From NCBI GenBank assembly GCA_030378005.1, contig JAUCGF010000130.1:1-37313 (forward strand): DNA of 37,313 nucleotides, in the 5' to 3' direction. The position numbers were made by a program, and so were the translations under genes. Shown here in pieces: positions 1-9,302 of this stretch. Under the pieces are notes generated by a model, which saw nothing but the letters and a program-made list of their open reading frames with translations, made no database searches and was not told the DNA's origin. Source of the stretch: Desulfococcaceae bacterium HSG9. Lineage in GTDB: Bacteria > Desulfobacterota > Desulfobacteria > Desulfobacterales > JAUCGF01. Every line of letters starts with the position of its first letter. The first letter of the stretch is position 1.

Positions 1-44
1 TAGCTCCATTTTTTTCACCTCTTATTTGTTGTTTCATTTGTTAA

Positions 45-266
45 GGTGATTATGGTATAAATTCGGGCATTTTTTCAAGATTAAAAAAAATTAAGTTGCT
101 TGACCAGGAATTTGGGAATGCTCCCCAACGCCACTGGATATGGCTGCATGATACCAAGAAAAATGGAATGCTCCCACTGAATATGGAAAAACTTACCGTT
201 TTAATACCAACGTATAATAATGATGGTCTCGTAAAAAGGCAAAATTTACCACAATATATTTTGTAA
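45..266 (+). pseudogene. Remnant of GT2 glycosyltransferase 5' end
   Basis: A reading frame is open from after the stop at 42-44 to the stop at 264-266. From the ATG at 183 it encodes MEKLTVLIPTYNN followed by 14 unrelated residues. Those first 13 residues are identical to the start of the intact glycosyltransferase at 3056, and the three DNA differences in the shared stretch are all synonymous. This is therefore the truncated start of a homologous GT2 gene, not a working enzyme: the donor-binding and acidic motifs are missing. The stretch 45-182 is open in the same frame but has no ATG and I do not recognise its product. I see nothing else in 1-434 apart from AT-rich spacer (267-434) before the MBOAT gene. 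Confidence 0.65.
178..223 (+). repeat. Direct repeat copy 1 (GT2 gene start)
   Basis: This 46-bp stretch matches 3051-3096 with three mismatches (at 191, 215 and 221), at an offset of 2873 bp. It spans the first codons of the GT2 remnant. The pair brackets the MBOAT/SGNH cassette. Confidence 0.9.
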
Positions 267-434
267 TTATTTGAATTTATTAAATAACATAAGCACGTAA
301 GAACTGTTAGCACTTTAGGATGTGGTGAATTTAAATTGATCTCAAGATATTATTGCAATAACATCATGATGCTTTTTACAATGCCAGTTATATGTGTGCA
401 AAACTTATAGGACAGGATACTAAGTTTCTGATTT

Positions 435-1847
435 ATGTTATTTAATACATTGGAATTTTGGTTTTTTTTCATTGTTGTTTATTTTTTATATTTAAATTTT
501 AAACATAAATTTCAAAATAGACTTCTATTATTATCTAGCTATTTTTTTTATGGCTGGTGGGATTGGAGGTTTTTAGGTCTAATTTGGATTTCAACAGTCG
601 TTGATTATTTCTGTGGCATAAAAATTAGTACCCATAAGAATCGTGGCTTATTTTTGGCAATAAGCATTATAGTGAATTTGACAATTTTATGCTTTTTTAA
701 ATATTTCAATTTTTTCTCTGATAGTCTTGTATCATTGGCAAATCTATTAGGATACCAATTAAGCTTTTGTACTCTTAATATCGTTCTTCCCGTTGGGATT
801 TCTTTTTATTCTTTTCAAACGATGAGTTATACAATTGATATTTACAGAAATGAAGTTAAACCAACTTATAATTTTTTTGATTTTGCGCTTTTTGTCTCTT
901 TCTTTCCACAATTAGTTGCAGGGCCTATTGAGCGAGCCAAGAGGTTCCTCCCCCAAATATTGTCAACTAGGGAAATAAAATCGGAATATATATCAAATGG
1001 TTGCCGTTTGATTCTATGGGGACTCTATAAAAAAATTGTTGTCGCAGATAGGCTGGGAGTATATGTCGATTCTGTTTATGGGAATATTGTAAATCATTCC
1101 GGTTTGACATTTCAAGTCGCTACAATATTTTTCGCTTTTCAGATTTATTGTGATTTTTCAGGATACTCTGATATTGCGAGAGGGTTATCCAATTTAATGG
1201 GGTTTAACCTTGTCTTGAATTTTCAAACGCCATATTTTTCTCGAAATATCAAAGAATTTTGGCAACGATGGCATATAAGTTTATCAACTTGGTTGCGTGA
1301 TTATTTATACATACCTCTAGGCGGAAATCGAAGCGTAAAATCGAAAACTTTTAGGAATGTTATGGTAAGAATGCTTTTGGGCGGCCTCTGGCATGGGGCG
1401 AACTGGACCTTTATCGTATGGGGAGCCGTTCATGGAATTTATATTATCTTAGGGAAACTTATTAATTCTTATAAAGATAATAATATGAATACCAGCTATC
1501 GCAATGTATTCTTAAATAGCAGACTGCTTGTTTTTTATTTTATATGTATCACTTGGGTTTTTTTTCGATCTAATTCTTTGAGCGAAGCATTATATATTTT
1601 AGAGAATTTTTTTAATTTTAAAGAACCATTGTTTACTAGTGGACGAGCGATTGAACATCTATTCTACGGTCTCTTCGGTATTTTTATCGTTTTATTAATT
1701 GAAGGTCGTTATATGAATCACGCTTCAGGAGAAATCTTTTTTATCTCATCAACTATCAGAAGATGGGCAATGTATTATGCCATTTTATTCTCCATACTTT
1801 TGTTTGGAGTTTTTGAAAACGAAGGATTTATCTATTTTCAATTTTGA
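435..1847 (+). CDS. MBOAT-family O-acyltransferase (AlgI/DltB-like)
   Basis: This is a polytopic membrane acyltransferase of 470 aa, the usual length for AlgI-type members of the MBOAT family, which move acyl groups (often acetyl) across the membrane onto exported polysaccharide. Strongly conserved family blocks are visible: a Trp/His-rich block around residues 275-300 (FWQRWHISLSTW, then YIPLGGNR) and LLGGLWHGANW around 314-324. His320 aligns by context with the catalytic His of AlgI. Hydrophobic segments run through the whole protein. The next gene starts 9 bp downstream and encodes an SGNH-like protein, the classic partner of an MBOAT. The acceptor is probably the glycan made by the neighbouring glycosyltransferases (inference). 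The gene is visibly richer in A/T and T-runs than the genes after 3 kb, which suggests horizontal transfer. No clear ribosome-binding site precedes the ATG. Confidence 0.9.
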   Translation: MLFNTLEFWFFFIVVYFLYLNFKHKFQNRLLLLSSYFFYGWWDWRFLGLIWISTVVDYFCGIKISTHKNRGLFLAISIIVNLTILCFFKYFNFFSDSLVSLANLLGYQLSFCTLNIVLPVGISFYSFQTMSYTIDIYRNEVKPTYNFFDFALFVSFFPQLVAGPIERAKRFLPQILSTREIKSEYISNGCRLILWGLYKKIVVADRLGVYVDSVYGNIVNHSGLTFQVATIFFAFQIYCDFSGYSDIARGLSNLMGFNLVLNFQTPYFSRNIKEFWQRWHISLSTWLRDYLYIPLGGNRSVKSKTFRNVMVRMLLGGLWHGANWTFIVWGAVHGIYIILGKLINSYKDNNMNTSYRNVFLNSRLLVFYFICITWVFFRSNSLSEALYILENFFNFKEPLFTSGRAIEHLFYGLFGIFIVLLIEGRYMNHASGEIFFISSTIRRWAMYYAILFSILLFGVFENEGFIYFQF

Positions 1848-1856
1848 TGATGGATC

Positions 1857-2780
1857 ATGAAAAAGATACTGATAATAAAATTTTTAATATTTGTTTCAAT
1901 TCTTATTCTTTTAGATAATATTCTTTATACCTTTATTAATAAAATTTATGAGAAATCCAGCTATAACCAAGTATGCATCATAAAAAAAATCAAACCAGAT
2001 ATCCTCTTCCTTGGAACATCAAGGTCACAACATGCTATTATACCAAATATAATAGAAAAATATACAGGACTTAACGGATATAATTTAGCATGGGATAATG
2101 CCGGATTGATATGGTCAAAAGGAATTTTGTCAGTACTTACCAAGTGGTATTCACCAAAGATAATAGTGGTGGAAATTATGCCCGAATTTAATGGTAAGGA
2201 GCCTGTTTCTCGACTCGGTCCTTATTTTTTTATTGAAGAAGTAAAAGAATTATTAGATTATTATCCCATCTCAAAAAGATACAAATATTCAATCTTCAAA
2301 ACATCGAGATACGAATCAAAGTTAGCAAGCCTATTAAAAAGATTATTTATTAAGTATGAACACCAATTTTATGGGTATATACCAAAATATAATAAAATGG
2401 GGATAAATATGCAATTATCAAGCTCTAAAGCTAAGAACTCAGTTGATAATAAAATCGGAACGGCGGAGTTGAAAAAGGATACAGTTAGCTTAATAAAAAA
2501 TATAGTTAACACAGCAAAAAGCAGTTCATCAGATATTATATTTGTACAAATTCCTACATTTAAGAATATACATCTCCGTTCTGAACAAATATACAAAAAG
2601 ATAAGTATTCTGAATGAGATTGTCTTCCTTGGTAGTTTCGGATTTGATGAGCGAACTCTGGCTTTGTCTCGTGAAGACTTTTTTGACGCTACTCATATGA
2701 ATCACAGCGGCGCCAAAAAATTTTCAAAATATTTAGCGAATCAAATATTACTTCATGAAAATTTCAAAAAAAGACATTAA
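1857..2780 (+). CDS. SGNH-like membrane-anchored protein, MBOAT partner
   Basis: This 307-aa protein starts with a hydrophobic anchor (about residues 5-25) followed by an extracytoplasmic domain. A nucleophile-like block (LFLGTSRSQHA, residues 50-60, candidate Ser55) and a C-terminal DATH block (Asp277, His280) fit the first and last blocks of SGNH/GDSL hydrolase-fold proteins, as in AlgX/AlgJ-type acetyltransferase partners. The likely role is to pass acyl groups delivered by the adjacent MBOAT protein to a periplasmic or surface polysaccharide. It begins 9 bp after the MBOAT stop, so the two are almost certainly co-transcribed, and it has the same A/T-rich composition. The family assignment rests on motifs and context only. 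An esterase-like or non-catalytic accessory role is possible. Confidence 0.65.
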   Translation: MKKILIIKFLIFVSILILLDNILYTFINKIYEKSSYNQVCIIKKIKPDILFLGTSRSQHAIIPNIIEKYTGLNGYNLAWDNAGLIWSKGILSVLTKWYSPKIIVVEIMPEFNGKEPVSRLGPYFFIEEVKELLDYYPISKRYKYSIFKTSRYESKLASLLKRLFIKYEHQFYGYIPKYNKMGINMQLSSSKAKNSVDNKIGTAELKKDTVSLIKNIVNTAKSSSSDIIFVQIPTFKNIHLRSEQIYKKISILNEIVFLGSFGFDERTLALSREDFFDATHMNHSGAKKFSKYLANQILLHENFKKRH

Positions 2781-2810
2781 ACCTTTAACATAATATAGTA
2801 GTCAGGTTTA

Positions 2811-2927
2811 GGTTTGTTATGGCACAACAATTGCTTACTTACCAAAACAAAATGGCACAATTTGTAAGTAAGAACGGCCTGATATAGCCTCATGGGGACT
2901 GCGTCAAAAATCATGCCATAATAAACC
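2811..2927. repeat. Nested inverted repeats in spacer
   Basis: An outer 13-bp inverted repeat (2811-2823 and 2915-2927, one mismatch) encloses a perfect 9-bp one (2834-2842 CTTACTTAC and 2864-2872). This lies in the 275-bp gap between the SGNH gene and the GT2 gene and may be the relic of a small mobile element or the edge of the imported cassette. No coding sequence is recognisable in the gap. Confidence 0.55.
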
Positions 2928-3050
2928 AAAATCCGATAATTATATAACAATATCTTTAGCTCGACTTTGGGTTTTTATTAGCAGTGGCTAAATGTTCGCC
3001 CGCTTTTTTGAATCAACCGGAAGAAGCGGTTTGACTTATGAAGAGTGAAT

Positions 3051-3096
3051 TGAATATGGAAAAGCTTACCGTTTTAATACCAACGTACAATAACGA
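3051..3096 (+). repeat. Direct repeat copy 2 (GT2 gene start)
   Basis: This is the intact partner of the repeat at 178-223 (43 of 46 bases identical). It covers the first codons of the functional GT2 gene. Confidence 0.9.
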
Positions 3097-3820
3097 AAGC
3101 ATAATTCGTAATTGCCTGGAGTCGGTGAAGTGGGCGGATGAAATCTTGGTGTGTGATTCATACAGCACTGACAGAACATTGGAGATCGCCCGAGAATTTG
3201 GGGCGCGCATCCTACAACATGAATATATAGGTCCGGCCAAGCAAAAGAACTGGGTTATTCCTCAGTGCAAATATGAATGGGTGTTGTCGATTGACACGGA
3301 TGAATGCCTTGAAGGTAAATTGAAAGAAGCAATTCAGGAATTTTTGTCTGCTCCTTCTCAACATATAGATGCGTGCTGTATGCCGCGTAAAAATATAATT
3401 CTGGATCAATGGCTCACGGTGCTATGCCTTTGGCCAGATTACACGACAAGGCTATTTCGGCGAGATATAGGACGTTATGAAAATAAGGAAGTGCATGAAG
3501 ATATCCATGTGCCTGGCTCTGTGAAAACTTTTCAGCACGCCATTATCCATCATGGAACGCCTTCGCTTTCTAAGCAAATTGGTTATTTAGACCGTTACAC
3601 CCGTTATCAAGCGGATGAATTTGTAAAACAGGGACGCCGTTTCAGTTGGCAGCGTTTTTTGTTGCGACCGCCGGCCGCATTTCTCTATTATTTTTTTTGG
3701 AAAAAGGGTTTTACCGCCGGTTTTCGCGGTTTTTTTCTTGCCGCGCATTTCGCAATTTACAGTTTTTATACGCATGCCAAACTTTGGGAAATAGAATGGC
3801 AGACAGGAAAACGACACTAA
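3056..3820 (+). CDS. GT2 glycosyltransferase, WaaE/KdtX-like
   Basis: This is a compact family-2 glycosyltransferase of 254 aa. The N-terminus (LTVLIPTYNN) is the GT-A nucleotide-binding start, followed by VCDSYSTDRT (the usual D-x-S-TD-T block) and the acidic metal-binding block SIDTDE near residues 83-88. Size and order resemble LPS-core glucosyltransferases of the WaaE/KdtX type: a cytosolic enzyme transferring a sugar from a nucleotide-sugar to a lipid-linked acceptor. The acceptor cannot be read from the sequence. An in-frame ATG at 3038 would add six residues. I prefer 3056 because the duplicated remnant upstream shares sequence from this ATG. It heads a + strand run of sugar genes and begins just after the imported MBOAT cassette. 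Confidence 0.85.
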   Translation: MEKLTVLIPTYNNESIIRNCLESVKWADEILVCDSYSTDRTLEIAREFGARILQHEYIGPAKQKNWVIPQCKYEWVLSIDTDECLEGKLKEAIQEFLSAPSQHIDACCMPRKNIILDQWLTVLCLWPDYTTRLFRRDIGRYENKEVHEDIHVPGSVKTFQHAIIHHGTPSLSKQIGYLDRYTRYQADEFVKQGRRFSWQRFLLRPPAAFLYYFFWKKGFTAGFRGFFLAAHFAIYSFYTHAKLWEIEWQTGKRH

Positions 3821-3855
3821 TACCTTAAGACAATTCAGTATTTTATCATATTTTT

Positions 3856-5088
3856 ATGAACCGGCAAACCATTGTTTTTGTAGAATCAGCCAATCGCATC
3901 GGAGGAGTAGAGTTCAGTACGCTCTATCTGGTGCAGCATCTTGATCGTTCAAAATGGAAACCATGTCTGATTTATCCTGAAGAAGGCCTGATGTCCGAAT
4001 TCTGCCGGCAGTCAGATATCCCCGCTTACATTTTAAAATGTCCGCGATTACTGTCATCTAGTCTCCAATTTAAAAATGATTTGCGCTTGCCTAATCCGTT
4101 GGCCTGGATATATGATATTGGCGTTATACTTATTGCTTCAAAAAAACTTTCCCGTTTCCTGAAACGGGTAAAGCCTGATTTGATCATAACAAAGGGCCTA
4201 TTTGCTCATTTTTATGGGGGATTTACCGCTTGGGAACTGAATATTCCCTGTATCTGGCACTTGCAGGATTTTATTTCGGAAAGATTTATGGGGCTTTATA
4301 AACACATTTTTGGATTAATGGCAAGCCGCATACCGGATCATATCATTGTAGATGGTTCATCCATTGCACACCAGTTGCCCTATGCTGTTCAGGATAGCGT
4401 TAAGGTGATTTTAAACGGCGTGGATACAAATATATTTCATCCGGGCATAGACGGTCAAAAAATAAGGGCGGAATTTGGTATTCCGCATGATTTTTCAGTG
4501 ATTGGCAGTGCTGCCCGGTTAGCACCCTGGAAAGGGCAACTTTACCTCATTGAAGCGTTTCGTACAATAGCGAATGATTTTCCCAAAGCACTTCTTATGA
4601 TAGTCGGCGGACCAGCCTATAATAATGACAGTTACGAACACGCACTGCACCAACGCATGAATGAATTGAAACTGACAAATCGCGTGATTTTTACCGGATA
4701 CCGTACCGATTTGGCGCAGGTGATGGCGGCGATGGATATTTTTGTATATACTTCCGTGGAAAAAGATACCAGCCCTTTAGCGTTGCTTTCAGCCATGGCC
4801 ATGGGGTTGTCCATTGTGGCTTTTGATATTGAAGGTGTGAGGGAAATTTTGGGAGAACCAGAAGCAGGTTATCTTGTAAAAGTTGGTCAACGTGAAGCTT
4901 TGGAAAGAGGAATTTCCCGAATGTTAAATGAACCGGAGTTACGTTTTAAATTATCAAAAACAGCTCGATCTCAAGTTGAAAAAGAATTCAGTTTGGATAA
5001 ATATAAGTCTTCAATGGAAAATATTTTTACACTTATGCTCAATACTAATTTACCGAAAACAGTGGTGTCCAATAAACCCTTTAACTAA
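3856..5088 (+). CDS. GT4 glycosyltransferase
   Basis: This 410-aa retaining glycosyltransferase has the GT-B fold. The N-terminal half contains the glycine-rich turn (ESANRIGGVEFST, residues 9-21) typical of acceptor-binding loops. The C-terminal half has the sugar-nucleotide domain: GVDTNIFHPG, SAARLAPWKGQ, and the E-x7-E region near residue 302 (EKDTSPLALLSAMAMG). In this last block the second Glu is replaced by Ser, a deviation from the commonest GT4 pattern. It probably adds one sugar to a lipid-linked repeat unit at the inner membrane face. It lies 35 bp after the GT2 gene and is followed by a second GT4, so a polycistronic polysaccharide operon is likely. The donor sugar is unknown. Confidence 0.88.
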   Translation: MNRQTIVFVESANRIGGVEFSTLYLVQHLDRSKWKPCLIYPEEGLMSEFCRQSDIPAYILKCPRLLSSSLQFKNDLRLPNPLAWIYDIGVILIASKKLSRFLKRVKPDLIITKGLFAHFYGGFTAWELNIPCIWHLQDFISERFMGLYKHIFGLMASRIPDHIIVDGSSIAHQLPYAVQDSVKVILNGVDTNIFHPGIDGQKIRAEFGIPHDFSVIGSAARLAPWKGQLYLIEAFRTIANDFPKALLMIVGGPAYNNDSYEHALHQRMNELKLTNRVIFTGYRTDLAQVMAAMDIFVYTSVEKDTSPLALLSAMAMGLSIVAFDIEGVREILGEPEAGYLVKVGQREALERGISRMLNEPELRFKLSKTARSQVEKEFSLDKYKSSMENIFTLMLNTNLPKTVVSNKPFN

Positions 5089-5132
5089 TCATGAATGCAT
5101 TGTTTGCAAAAAACTGAAATAATTTATTATTT

Positions 5133-6131
5133 ATGCCTCAATCCATAGCTGCCAAGCGTATTTTATTCGTTTACAATACGGCAAGCCCCTTTGTTTTTAT
5201 TGACCGTGATTTATTGCAACAAAAGTGGGAAGTTTGTGAGTTGTATCAACAAACGCGGCGTATTAACCCTATTGATATCATTCAGGCAGCGCATCAATGC
5301 AATCTTATTTTTTGCTGGTTTGCCAGTTGGCATTCACTTGTGCCCGTTCTCCTTGCAAAATTGTTACGTAAACCGTCAATAGTTGTTATTGGAGGTTATG
5401 ATACAGCGAATCTGCCAGAAGCGGATTATGGTTCGCAACGGGGCGGTTTAAGGCGGTTGATTGCCAGGACGGTCATTCATAATTCCTCTCATTTGATTAC
5501 TTTTTCCTATAGTTCTCAGAAAGAAGCCATTGATAATGCAGGTGTTTCTCTAAAAAATATTGATGTTATCTATATAGGATTGCAGGACATTTCGATGGGA
5601 TCGTTGACCAATCGCAATCAACTTGTAATCACTGTCGGTAATGTTTGGCGTGAAAATTTTTTACGCAAGGGCTTATTGCCTTTTGTGCAGGCAGCATCTT
5701 TTTTACCGGATATAAAATTTATGTTGATTGGCAAATGGTATGATAACAGTATCGAAACATTACGCCAAAGCGCACCCCCAAATGTCGAATTCACAGGGTT
5801 TGTTTCAGATGAGCGGTTAATACAATTATATCAACGTGCCTCGGTCTATGTACAAGCCAGTTTACATGAAGGATTTGGTATGAGCGTAGCTGAATCCATG
5901 CTGGCCGGATGTATTCCGGTCGTGACGCGAAAAGGATCGTTACCCGAAGTCGTAGGCGACACTGGGATATATACGGATTCCAACAACCCACGAGAAATCG
6001 CAGAGGCAATTCGTCAAGGCTTGGCCATGGATAACGCAAAGCGCAAAAAAACCAGAGAGCGCATTGTAACCAACTTTTCTTTAGAGCGTCGGAAAAACCA
6101 ACTATTCTCTTTAGTAAGTCAATTTTTATAG
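5133..6131 (+). CDS. GT4 glycosyltransferase
   Basis: This is a second GT-B glycosyltransferase, 332 aa, on the short side for GT4. The donor domain is clear: VGNVWRENFLRKG for the first strand and loop, GKWYDNS, and the conserved LHEGFGMSVAESMLAG around residue 244 with both Glu of the E-x7-E motif. Then SLPEVVGDTG follows. The N-terminal acceptor domain is compact, with VVIGGYD around residue 85. It follows the previous GT4 by 44 bp on the same strand. It likely elongates the same lipid-linked oligosaccharide. The specificity cannot be inferred. Confidence 0.87.
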   Translation: MPQSIAAKRILFVYNTASPFVFIDRDLLQQKWEVCELYQQTRRINPIDIIQAAHQCNLIFCWFASWHSLVPVLLAKLLRKPSIVVIGGYDTANLPEADYGSQRGGLRRLIARTVIHNSSHLITFSYSSQKEAIDNAGVSLKNIDVIYIGLQDISMGSLTNRNQLVITVGNVWRENFLRKGLLPFVQAASFLPDIKFMLIGKWYDNSIETLRQSAPPNVEFTGFVSDERLIQLYQRASVYVQASLHEGFGMSVAESMLAGCIPVVTRKGSLPEVVGDTGIYTDSNNPREIAEAIRQGLAMDNAKRKKTRERIVTNFSLERRKNQLFSLVSQFL

Positions 6132-6219
6132 TATGAATAGAGAAACTAAAATCAGATCAGTATTTTTACTTTGGGATTTTGATTGTTATTTAAGGATAAG
6201 CTCCCATAGACGTTGAGAC

Positions 6220-7248
6220 ATGGCTGACGATTTTCAATTAGTTACTGTTATCATGCCTATTCGCAATGAAGCTGAATATATCGAACGGAGCATGAGATCG
6301 GTTTTAACTCAGGATTACCCTTCCGATCAGATGGAAGTTCTAGTTGCAGATGGGATGTCTGATGATGGGACACGGGCTATTGTTAGTAAAATCATCAATG
6401 ATAACAAACAGATTCCAATAAAACTGATTGACAATCCCGCTCAAACCGTTCCCCCCGCCCTCAATATGGGCTTGCGGTATGCGCAGGGACAAATTATCAT
6501 CCTCATTGGCGGACATTGTGAAATAACATCAGATTATGTGAGCAAATGCGTCAAAGCCCTGCAAAGCACGGGGACGGATTGTACAGGTGGAACGATCATT
6601 ACCATAGGGGAGACTGTCACCGCCCAGGCTATCGCTTTGGCCCAAAGTTCTTTTTTCGGAGTCGGCGGTGTTGCTTTTCGCATAGGCCAAGCTAAACCGG
6701 GCTATGTCGATACCCTTGCTTTTGGCGCCTACCGCAGAAATGTCTTTAAACGCATCGGCCATTTTGATGAAGACTTAGTACGCAATCAGGATGATGAGTT
6801 CAATTTTCGCCTGATTCAGGCGGGCGGCAAAATATGGTTGGACCCTTCCATCCAATCAGTCTATTATAGCCGGGCCAGTTTGATTAAATTAGGGTCTCAA
6901 TATTTTCAATATGGCTTTTACAAAGTGCGCGTTATGCAGAAACGACGTGGTGTCCCATCCTGGCGTCATCTTGTTCCCGGTATTTTTGTTTTAACATTTG
7001 CGGCCGCAATTTTAATTTCTATGATCACAACTGATTTATTTTGGTTTTTAGCCATAGCCGGTCCCTATTGCCTCGCAAATCTTATCGCCAGTTTTTGGAC
7101 CGGTCGTAAGAAAATGCGTTTACTGCCGTTATTGCCGTTGGCATTTACAACGTTGCATTTCAGTTATGGAAGCGGATTTATTTGGGGGATTTGGCGTTTT
7201 CGCAAGAATTTCCGAGAAACCGAAATATTGAAAAATAATGGCAGATGA
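6220..7248 (+). CDS. GT2 glycosyltransferase with C-terminal membrane segments (ExoA-like)
   Basis: This 342-aa family-2 enzyme resembles succinoglycan glucosyltransferase ExoA in layout. The GT-A domain starts VTVIMPIRNEAEYI, has the VLVADGMSDDGT block near residue 45, a metal-binding region near 87-93 and a catalytic-base region RNQDDEFNFRLIQAGG around residues 188-203. Hydrophobic segments in the last 90 residues (about 248-275 and 300-325) would anchor it to the inner membrane. The gene is preceded by an 88-bp gap and overlaps the following methyltransferase gene by 11 bp, which implies translational coupling. Confidence 0.87.
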   Translation: MADDFQLVTVIMPIRNEAEYIERSMRSVLTQDYPSDQMEVLVADGMSDDGTRAIVSKIINDNKQIPIKLIDNPAQTVPPALNMGLRYAQGQIIILIGGHCEITSDYVSKCVKALQSTGTDCTGGTIITIGETVTAQAIALAQSSFFGVGGVAFRIGQAKPGYVDTLAFGAYRRNVFKRIGHFDEDLVRNQDDEFNFRLIQAGGKIWLDPSIQSVYYSRASLIKLGSQYFQYGFYKVRVMQKRRGVPSWRHLVPGIFVLTFAAAILISMITTDLFWFLAIAGPYCLANLIASFWTGRKKMRLLPLLPLAFTTLHFSYGSGFIWGIWRFRKNFRETEILKNNGR

Positions 7249-7945
7249 TAATCGATCAGAAACTGACCGACTTAAAAAAGTCTATGATGACTATCGCACC
7301 AGCACGTCTGTGCAGGCAAGATGGAATCTCGCCAACCCCGGGAATAATACCATTAATCAAGAGCGTTGCCAGGCGATACGACAGATATTCAGGTCTGCCT
7401 CCTGCCCTTCGCTCTCCGCCAGCCGGGTGTTGGATATCGGATGCGGCAATGGGGATGTTTTGGCAAACCTTATCGAAATGGGTGCGCAAACTGAAAATCT
7501 TTACGGCGTTGATTTGTTAATAACACGACTGCAAGACGCCAAAAAACGTTATCCGCATATTGCTTTCCAATGTGGTAACGCAGAACGGCTTCCTTTTGCT
7601 GACGGATTTTTCAATATCATTCTCTTTTTCACCGTCTTTTCTTCTATCCTGAATAGCGCCATGCAGCGCAATGTCGCGCGGGAAGCAAACCGGCTGTTAG
7701 CACCCGGCGGAGTCATTTTATGGTATGACTTTCGTTACAACAACCCAATGAATCCACATGTTCGTGCAATACGTTACTCAGATATTCAGAATCTTTTCAA
7801 GGAGTTTGATTTGCATCTTTTTACGATTACATTGTTGCCTCCTTTGGCGCGCCGTTTTGGAAGATATACATATTATTTGTACCCTAAACTTGTACGATTA
7901 CTTTTTTTAAGAACCCATTTTATCGGACTTTTATTGAAAAAATGA
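7238..7945 (+). CDS. Class I SAM-dependent methyltransferase
   Basis: This 235-aa protein has a Methyltransf_11/25-type core. The SAM-binding motif I is VLDIGCGNGDVL around residues 64-75. It is followed by the acidic ribose-binding residue in GVDLL, the GNAERLPFADGFF motif and a late NRLLAPGGVILWYD strand. It starts inside the end of the preceding glycosyltransferase gene (11-bp overlap), so both are expressed together. In this context methylation of a sugar residue or a chain-end cap is plausible, but no glycan-specific domain is present and the target is not known. Confidence 0.87.
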   Translation: MADDNRSETDRLKKVYDDYRTSTSVQARWNLANPGNNTINQERCQAIRQIFRSASCPSLSASRVLDIGCGNGDVLANLIEMGAQTENLYGVDLLITRLQDAKKRYPHIAFQCGNAERLPFADGFFNIILFFTVFSSILNSAMQRNVAREANRLLAPGGVILWYDFRYNNPMNPHVRAIRYSDIQNLFKEFDLHLFTITLLPPLARRFGRYTYYLYPKLVRLLFLRTHFIGLLLKK

Positions 7946-8024
7946 TAGAGTTTTTCAGGTCTCAGAATCGGTCTGCCTACAGTTTATCCTGAAACTAAGA
8001 AACCCAACAAAAAAATTGCAATCC

Positions 8025-9272
8025 ATGCATCAGACTCAATCCTCGCTTAAAATTCAGATCGATCAGCTAAAAAAATTACACACTGATTTCAAACTCTGCG
8101 GAGAACCGTGCAATGCCCTATTGGATGTTCCACATGCTTTGCTGGGTTATGTGACTGCTCTTTTGCATGATGAGCAACCAACGGCACCCATGGCCACGCC
8201 GGACGCCTGGGAAAATCTGATTAGCCAGTTAAACATGCACTTCCTGCTTCCTTTATTGTATTGGAAGATTAAACATGCTTCAAAGCGCACCCGGCCGCCT
8301 GCAACTGTTTTTGATAAATTAAGGTACGCTTTTATGTTCAATGTACATCGTTTGATGAAAGCTGAATCTCAACTGCAAGAGATTGTCAACGCTTTTAGCC
8401 GTGAAAAAGTGCGCCTTATGGTGTTGAAAGGGCCGGCTTTGGCATGGATGGCGTATCCGGAACCCGCCATCCGTCAGTTTAGCGATCTGGATTTGCTGGT
8501 ACGTCCTGAACAGTTCGTGCAAGCCCGTGCCATCCTTGCCGAACTCGGATATAAATGTATAGTGAACCGGTTTGATATATTTCAAGACTCGTTATGTAAT
8601 GAAGAACTTGCACCTCCGTCGGACAGGCGTGCTTATCTCGGCATAGACCTCCACTGGATTGCACATGTTTTTTACGGCAACCGCAGGCGCGTTGAAACAG
8701 AAACGCTTTTTCGGAATGCAAGAAGTATCCATATCGGCAAAGTAAAAACCGAAATGATGCATCCCGTGGATGCTCTGATTTATGCATCACATCATATAAT
8801 TATGAACCATTGCAATGAAATCAGGCTGAATTGGATATATGAAATCGCTCAGTTGGCCAGGATGCTTGAAGTTCCTTCAGATTGGTTTGAATTGCAACAG
8901 AAAAGCATCGCCTGGGGTGCCAGCCTGGCAGTTGAAAAAGCCCTTAAAATGGCGCAGATATGGACCGGCCTGGCTCTGCCTGAACAGTTTGCCGATTTTA
9001 CACGCTGGCCATCCTCCCACATAGCTGAAACGACCGCAATGGCCGATACATTGCAGAGACAGTATGAAAACCCGGTGGTGGCCGCTAAATTGTATTTTAC
9101 GAATGTTACGGATGCTGTATCCCTGTTGAAAGTGTTTGTTAAACTTATCTTCCCGACTCAGGAATATATGCTCCACTATTACCCGAATGCCAACGGACGT
9201 TATTTATTGGCTTATTTCAGACGCTGGGGGCTATGGGCTGTCAATGGAATGCGATGGCTCTTGAAACGATGA
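8025..9272 (+). CDS. Nucleotidyltransferase-fold protein (NTP_transf_5 family)
   Basis: This 415-aa protein is of the uncharacterised nucleotidyltransferase family (PF14907 type). Key features are KGPALAWMAYPEP near residue 134 and FSDLDLLVR near 152, which supply the Asp-x-Asp metal site of the polymerase-beta-like fold. The rest is helical. Known members sit beside HprK-like kinases, PqqD proteins and peptidases in exopolysaccharide and lasso-peptide clusters. All of those occur just downstream here, so the gene may belong to the RiPP locus rather than to the sugar genes. The reaction is unknown; nucleotide transfer to a peptide or sugar is only a guess. An in-frame TTG at 8016 could add three residues. 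The gene converges on the ABC transporter gene with a 30-bp gap. Confidence 0.8.
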   Translation: MHQTQSSLKIQIDQLKKLHTDFKLCGEPCNALLDVPHALLGYVTALLHDEQPTAPMATPDAWENLISQLNMHFLLPLLYWKIKHASKRTRPPATVFDKLRYAFMFNVHRLMKAESQLQEIVNAFSREKVRLMVLKGPALAWMAYPEPAIRQFSDLDLLVRPEQFVQARAILAELGYKCIVNRFDIFQDSLCNEELAPPSDRRAYLGIDLHWIAHVFYGNRRRVETETLFRNARSIHIGKVKTEMMHPVDALIYASHHIIMNHCNEIRLNWIYEIAQLARMLEVPSDWFELQQKSIAWGASLAVEKALKMAQIWTGLALPEQFADFTRWPSSHIAETTAMADTLQRQYENPVVAAKLYFTNVTDAVSLLKVFVKLIFPTQEYMLHYYPNANGRYLLAYFRRWGLWAVNGMRWLLKR

Positions 9273-9302
9273 AATGGGCTGTATCCCTTTGGTACCGATT
9301 TA

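Noticed and set aside
50..313. 87-codon minus-strand frame at the left edge
   Set aside because: It is the complement of the GT2 remnant and AT-rich spacer, with no ribosome-binding site or family features. The same pattern appears opposite the intact GT2 start.
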